A DNA stretch of 64,000 nt from Diospyros lotus. Taxonomy: Eukaryota; Streptophyta; Magnoliopsida; Ericales; Ebenaceae. The stretch covers positions 310,001 to 374,000 of the forward strand of contig NC_068347.1 of NCBI RefSeq assembly GCF_014633365.1, written 5' to 3'. Below are positions 57,765-64,000 of the stretch, in pieces (position 1 is the stretch's first letter; each line of letters starts with the position of its first letter). A program made the translations under genes and the position numbers. Below the pieces are notes generated by a model, which was not told where the DNA came from, ran no database searches, and was given only the letters and a program-made list of their open reading frames with translations.

Positions 57765-60140
57765 TGTAGTATCCCGAAACTTAGAGATTTAAGGGAAAGT
57801 ATTTATTTATGTTATTTTGATGAAATAAAAAATTAAGGTAATTAATAATAATAATTTTGAGGAGTTAGAGATGAGTTATTGAGATATTAAATTTATGATG
57901 TTTATGGGTGAGAAGAAATGGAATTGAAAACTTGCATCCCATATTATATTAAAAAAATAATAAAAATAGTAATAACAAAATAAAAGAGAAGTCATTAAAT
58001 AGTGACTAGATTTTTAAAAATAAATAAAAGAAAAATTGATAATATGGAGATGGAGAAGTTGCTCACGTGATTGCATGTGGTATAGGCTCATAGTTGATGT
58101 ATATATATATTATAAGAGCAAATATATATTTTATATAATAAAATAAAATAATTTTAGTTAATAATAATATTATAATATATATTAAAATGAAAAAATAGGC
58201 AGCGCCCTTGGGCTGGGACGTGGCTGCTTCTCAGCTCTTTCTTTTTGTGGCTTTAATGTCACTTGAATTAGCTATAAAAGGGAGAAATCTTAGGCAACAA
58301 GAAGTGTATTTAGAGCATGTAAATTGAAGCTAATTTGGAGAGAAGCATGAGTAGGCACCAGAAGAAATTGAAGAGAGAATGAGGCGCGGCCGTAGCGAAA
58401 GAAAGGAAGAAATGGGGGAAAATTAACGGATTTTAGAAGTTATTTTATGTCTAAAATATTCTAATAAGTGGGTAAAATTAGTATAAATATTATATGTTTA
58501 AATTATAAATTTTATACGGTTAGATTATACAGTTTACGCAGTTAGAATTAATGAATTTAAGTCACAGTTATATTAATTGTTAGGAAATGTTTTACTTTGT
58601 AACGGGAGCACAAAAGAGGCAGGAATCAGTTGATTACAGGCAAGTTCCTAACCCTCTCCTCATGTTCTTTATTTCCATGAAAGTCTCCGTAGTTTCTCGT
58701 ATTTTATTCCCTCTCTTACCATGACTCAGTTCCACGCATTAATAACAAATAATCCGCATGGAAACCACCCTATAACTTATATTTTATTTATGGGTTTATT
58801 GTTAACGGAATAAGTTAAGTAGTGATGTCATGGTATCCTCCATTTCGTTCATCACGGAGCTTCGTATCGCTCTGCTTCCCTTGGGAATGATGTCGAACTC
58901 GTCGGGGCTAGGTTCTTAGAAAATTGATTATGGTCAAGATTATGGGGTTATATTGGGAGTCAATTATGTATGTTGAGATAGCTCCCTATGTATGAGAAGA
59001 AATGAGAATAAGAATGATATAATGGTGTTTATGATTTCATGGAGAAAGTTTGTGAAATGATAAGTTTAAAGTGGCTAAGTTTAGTGTTATCTGTATATGT
59101 GTCTAAGGATATGGGGTACAAAGCCACTGACTGTCGATCGTGGGTCGTGACAGTTGATGAATGGATGTATGGGTGAGCCGGTGCATTTAGAGCATTTCGC
59201 ATGTGTGTATCCTTACGTGGGCATAGTATGGCCTGATGCTTGGTTTATGGAGGCCTTGTCATCACGTTTATGCTACAAAAATTGTTGCATTTCTTATTGG
59301 TTGCACTGTATGATGAGAATGTGCGATTTTAAGTGAGGAGTATGGATGACGAGCGTGGCCCACGGTAAGACCTTGGGAGTGAGACCTACGGCGGCGCGGC
59401 CCACGATAAGACCTTGGGGTGAGACCCATAGCGACAGAAAGACCTTAGTAGTGAGACCCACGGCAACAGTGAGACCCTGGAACGAGACCCATGGCAATAG
59501 ACTATGTTGATAGTGACAGGAAGCGACATATAAGGGAAATAGTATTTGGACTTGGGCGCCAATGTGTGTTTGATGTGGACCTCAAGAATTCTTTATGTGA
59601 AGTTTATTATATGTTTATGCATCTGAAAATAAGGTAGGTATTGGGCATGGCATGACATGATGTTGCATTGACATGAATTGTATAGGGGAGTTATGGGAAG
59701 AGTTCTGTCTATATCTTATATTATTTCTTTCTAGAACTTGCTGAGTCTTGTGACTCACGTTTGCTTTCCATCATTCCAGGTAGGAGTATCCTGAGACCGT
59801 GGTTGCACACGGCGAAGTTGGGTCTAGACCGTCGAGTCACGATAGTAAGTGCAGGGCTCTCCCAAAACTAGATCCTGCGTGTCGTGTGTCTGGGTTAGAA
59901 TAATGTTTTTATATTTTCAATTAAGTGTATGTTATATAAGCTTCAGGTGGGCCCAAGTGATGAATAGTTATATAAAGATGATTATGAGATAATATATGAT
60001 AAAGAGATTATGGTTTTAATTAGGGTGGTGTCTGAGTTTTTAGTTGTGTTATTATTCTATATCACTCAAGTAATGACCATCTCACGGATCCTCTATACTA
60101 ACAGGAGGGCTCTGGGAGGCGGACCGTTAAAGTTATTACA
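57765..60140 (+). mobile_element. Long LTR-like block (gypsy/Tekay-like)
   Basis: Starts TGTAGTATCCCG and ends AGTTATTACA, similar in form to the block at 43850-46308 (TGTAATATCC...GTGTTACA) and of similar length (about 2.4 kb). Inside are GCTATAAAAGGGAG near 58271-58284 and a segment with CTTGCTGAGTCTTGTGACTCAC then TTTCCATCATTCCAGG in two steps (about 59737-59782), of the kind common in Tekay LTRs. A degenerate tandem repeat lies at 59350-59500. The flanks TTTTA and CTATA do not match, so the exact ends or a solo-LTR origin are unproven. Confidence 0.5.
59350..59500 (+). repeat. Degenerate tandem repeat (AAGACCTTGG..GTGAGACCCA..GGC)
   Basis: Four imperfect copies of a unit of about 30-45 bp, each with (A)GACC(T/C)TGG..., GTGAGACC or CGAGACC and (C)GGC, occur within the LTR-like block. 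Confidence 0.7.
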
Positions 60141-61033
60141 CTATACATTGATGTGCTACATATATTATACAACCAGATTAAGGACAATTTTCTTTAAATC
60201 TTAACATATGATCGTTTGGTTTTTTACCTTTTGACGTTTGATTGATAAACAAAATACTTTTATTAATTACATCAAATAATATATACCAATTCAAAATCCA
60301 TCATTTTCCTTTATTTGAGTGTAATTAAAAATGTATTTTTTCTCATCAAAAGATCTTATCTTTACATATATATATATATATGTATATCCATAAATAAACA
60401 CGTACACACACAAATACACATACATAAATGAATATGAATCAAAATCTTGATGAAGGATAGAATGATGGAAGAACATCAAAGTAGCAGCACTCACCAAAAA
60501 CAATATCGTGCGAGAAAACCAATATTTAACCTTTTACCAATTGTGTTAAGATGAAGCCGTGAATTCAACAAACTCAACGACCCCACATAACTACTTTAGG
60601 TGTACAATGAATGGGGGTGGGGGGTTGTTATGTGGGGTTGTTGAGTCATATATAGTTTGATGAGATAAAAGATGAAGAAATGATGATAGCTACACGTTGT
60701 TATCATTTCTACTCTCTCTACGGCCAATGACAAAGTGAGTAGGAGATGCAGCCAAAATGACCCGAAGAAGGAGATTTATATAATGCTAATAGCTGCTTCA
60801 ATTTTCATTATGACAAACTTATGTGAGTTTCTCTCCGCATGCAGCAATTCAACAATTAACAGCACAGCTGCTCTCTCTCTCTCTCTCTCTCTCTCGTGCA
60901 TGCATCAAATAATCTTCCACAAGCATGACTGAGCCACGAGCAAATATGCAAACTACCAATTTAACTATTCAGTTGAATTTCACAGATTCAGTACCCCACA
61001 AGCAATCCAGATGGATGGTATGTGAAAAAGAGT
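60141..61033. other. Intergenic DNA downstream of the reticulon-like gene
   Basis: AT-rich spacer with a TATATATA tract near 60368-60382 and a (CT)n microsatellite at about 60870-60895. No gene supported; the right end includes the 3' flank of the RTNLB gene. Confidence 0.5.
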
Positions 61034-63430
61034 TCATTCACGCTTCATTCCTCTGAACTTTCCTCTGGGAATTTTGCTGAGCATACCCGTATCCAGCTTC
61101 CGATAGTGGTGCTGAAGCTGTCCTAGGATGTTGTACACAAAGCTGTCTACTTCGTCTTCATACTTCTCATACAGAACCGGCAGCGTATGTGCAGCAACAA
61201 AGCCTTCACCGTCACAACACAAGAAAAACGATAATATTAACACCAAAACTACTCAATGACAGCATGCATGTCATCAAGCATTACTACTACATGGTAGATC
61301 CCAGAAATGATTCAATTTAACCTTTCAAACTTCGTGTACCAGAGCTCAATGTACTTCAAACTTCTCGGCAATCATCTTAACCCCCAAAACAGAGGAAACG
61401 AGCATCATTTCGTTGATACTACACTTCTTTTTCTCTTGTTAGGAATAGTGCGTATTAATCAACTTCTTTATATCAATTTGAGTTTGGATGAAGTGAAACC
61501 CATTCAAACGTCAAGATTTAAAAGAAGAACGGAAAGTTCAATAAATCCAGTTTTTACTTTTCTCCAGTGGTTTTATGGGTCCAACAAATTGGACTTCATC
61601 CAAAAAGAATACTCAGAATGAACAAGAACAACATCTTTTCACTCTCCGATTCTAAGCAATGTGAGCAACATATTACTGATGCAGAAATGCAGCCAGGTGT
61701 TATCTATGATCATTAACATACAATTTCTTATACTGAACAGGAAAAACCAAAACGGACTCTGAATCACCTAGGTTGAAAATAATCTAGATCTGATCAATTC
61801 TTTCCCCCAAGACTTCAACATCAGAGTTTCAAATTGAAGCTGATCAAATCCCAAACATCTTAAATCAAAATTTAAGCAGTAAGTTTGGCAATCTAGAAAT
61901 TCTGGCTTCTGAAGTTATGTATAAACATGTAATCTTACATTCAAGACAGGTGTCTACTGGTGACATCTGCTGAATTATTTCTACATTAACCCTCAATGTA
62001 ATCCAAGCAGGCCCCCATAGAACCTGAAATATATTCTAGTTTTTAGTGTAAACTTCCTCAATATGCTTACTGCATGCAGACAGAATACCCAATTAGAATC
62101 TTATGAATACATAATTAGATCATCAATGGTCACAAATGCTTAACTCATAACGTTGGCCAAATAATATACATCAAGTTGTCTAACATTCCATACTTTACCC
62201 CAACTTGACTCGTTCAATAAAACAAAAAATACAAAATGTAAAATGATTAACATAACAGGGGAACAGCCTCTCTCTTTTCTTTATTTTTTCTTTTCTTTTT
62301 TGCTTTTACGTATAACTAGGAAAAAAGCATTTCAATAGACTTGAACAAGAGAGTCTGAGACCTCCACTAACTAAAACTCTAACACAACATAGGCTTAGTT
62401 GCTCTACACAGTTATGAAACAGTTTAAACTGATACAAAATTAACCTAAGAAGAGATATCAATCTGTAAGGCAACTATCAAATGCTTTGACAAAAGAAAGT
62501 AAGATGTCTCACCAATATACAAGACGGTCAAAAAATTGCAATAACTTCCAATCATAGCAGCAGCACACAAGCTTAGTACAACCTGGAGATTTCACAAAGG
62601 TAAATTCCAGATGGCACTTCTGTGATAAAATATTCTTCTATACCATCTCAATCTTAGCATCAAAAGAACTGAAAGATTAAGCAACTTCAAGCTTATGTAA
62701 ATGCTTTGAATTGAGTTAACTTTTTGGTATGTCACGGGGTAACATTACTTCAAGGTTATATAAGTGGGTCAAAGTAAGTAGATTTCCAGACTTTTCACTA
62801 TGTAATCTAGGAATATTACTTCAAGCTAATTATATAATTCAAAGTGAGTACACTTGCAAAATTATCAGTATGTGATGGGGTGATATAACTCAAATGGAGA
62901 ACCATTAATGTTGATGTAAACAAAAAATGTGAGAAGAAAATCTCCAAATTCATCCCAAGCTTCCATTCACAAAAAAATTGGAGCTTCTAGAGAAATGGAA
63001 TTTAAAATTTACAATGTAGGACCAAGTATGATGGAATATCCAAAGATGAGTGTAGGAGGTAAATTTAAGACCCATAAGATGGTGGAATATGAACAGAACC
63101 TGTCATGAAAGAAGTTTTAAGAAAAGTAGAAAGAGAGAGAGAGAGAGAGCTGGGGGAACCTCTATCAAGTAAGAAATAGATAGTTTCAAGGTTACAGGGA
63201 AAGGGAAAGAGAAAAGGGGAATGAAAAGCATATCTTTTCATTGACATGCTGCTGCTGTATGAAGGCAGAGCTGCAAATAAACCAAAACAATACAGAAAGA
63301 AAAAAAAGAAAATAAAATACTTCTTTAGCAACACATCATCATGTAGAGTGTCTCAAAATATGTAGAGAAAAAATTCTGTACAGGGTTGGCCTCCCTATGG
63401 TATTGTTCTAAATGAATCATTATTTGTCAA

Positions 63431-63480
<50 letters not shown>

Positions 63481-63749
63481 TAAAAATTTGGAGTAGGAAT
63501 CTTCTAATTTTTCCAGAATTCATGGAGTAGTAGTAATTTGCATGCATATGCATAATAGCCAAGAGCAAAGTAAACCAGGAAAGATGGGGCATTAAATATA
63601 CCACTAGAAACTGCTTAATATTTCCTTCACAAGCTACATCCTGAAGAAACCCTAGAGCTTGCTTAACCTCGGCACCAATCGTCTTGGCAATGTTGACAAA
63701 TAATTCATCAGACAAAACGAGACGAGGGACTTTAGATGGAGACCTTTTG
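61034..63749 (-). CDS. Reticulon-like protein (RTNLB), 3' exons only
   Basis: Plant reticulons are ER membrane proteins whose paired hydrophobic hairpins curve tubules. Three exons are visible: 63749-63602, 62582-62513 and 61203-61034. They join in phase (128 codons plus TGA). Together they give the second half of a reticulon domain: RLVLSDELFVNIAKTIGAEV, LGFLQDVACEGNIKQFLV, the second hydrophobic hairpin (VVLSLCAAAMIGSYCNFLTV onward), then AAHTLPVLYEKYEDEVDSF and a basic C-terminus (KIPRGKFRGMKRE). The short tail after the domain is normal for RTNLB. The 5' exons with the N-terminus and first hairpin lie beyond 64000. The acceptor at 63750-63751 (TTCCAG) is my choice; one six bases further in is possible. 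Confidence 0.9.
61204..62512. other. Last intron of the RTNLB gene
   Basis: About 1.3 kb of AT-rich intron with normal GT (GGTGAGAC) and AG (GTGAAG) ends on the minus strand. The ORF at 61307-61621 on the other strand shows no recognisable domain. Confidence 0.55.
62583..63601. other. Intron of the RTNLB gene with an (AAT)n microsatellite
   Basis: About 1 kb intron, AT-rich, with (GA)n near 63129-63150 and about 15 AAT units at 63431-63476. Donor GTATAT and acceptor CTCCAG fit the exon joins. Confidence 0.55.
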
Positions 63750-64000
63750 CTGGAAGACAAAACAGTGAACTTAGTTCCTTCATTGCATATTGAAAAATGT
63801 AGAAAATAGGAGAACAGTAACAATTCTCTGCATTCTCATATCACTATATACGGGATTACATTCCCTATTAATAGGGAAGAGAACTACAACTTCGGAAACT
63901 ATAGTTTTAGGGAACTACACAAAATGGAAACATAATGTATACACTGTATAAGGAAACAAAAGATACAAATAAATTAGAAACAAAACATAAATTAGAAATA

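Overview
The window is nuclear DNA from a flowering plant, most likely a eudicot. It holds intron-rich genes with canonical plant splice sites, an AT-rich background, and many plant transposons (hAT, Mutator-like and Tourist-like elements, copia and gypsy LTR elements, L1-type and RTE LINEs). I cannot name the species.

Four genes can be assembled exon by exon with consistent reading phase. (1) Positions 17-32830, minus strand: a carnosine N-methyltransferase-like (N2227 family) SAM-dependent methyltransferase. Fourteen exons (422 codons) are spread over about 33 kb, and the last exon or exons lie beyond position 1. (2) Positions 37371-42768, minus: a mitochondrial-type DEAD-box RNA helicase of the PMH (RH9/RH53) type, 7 exons, 636 aa. 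(3) Positions 53069-55354, plus: a TT12 (DTX41)-type MATE transporter, 7 exons, 503 aa, expected to load proanthocyanidin precursors into the vacuole. (4) Positions 61034-63749, minus: the 3' part of a reticulon-like (RTNLB) gene whose 5' exons lie beyond 64000. A small 66-codon ORF at 57247-57447 (minus) has a good start context, but I do not recognise it.

Most of the rest is transposon sequence. The methyltransferase introns hold an hAT MITE, three solo LTRs, an RTE relic, an almost full-length L1-type LINE, a second hAT MITE, and a nested stack in which a LINE fragment and a gypsy element both lie inside a dead copia reverse transcriptase. Between and downstream of the other genes are two long LTR-like blocks (about 2.4 kb), a third hAT MITE with a perfect 8-bp target duplication, two Tourist-like MITEs, and a Mutator-like foldback element that is essentially one long palindrome carrying microsatellites.

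The four genes share no pathway, as expected for a plant chromosome. No new gene system is evident. The most useful observations are the exon model of the TE-swollen methyltransferase gene, including a GC-AG intron, and the target-site duplications that fix many element boundaries to the base.
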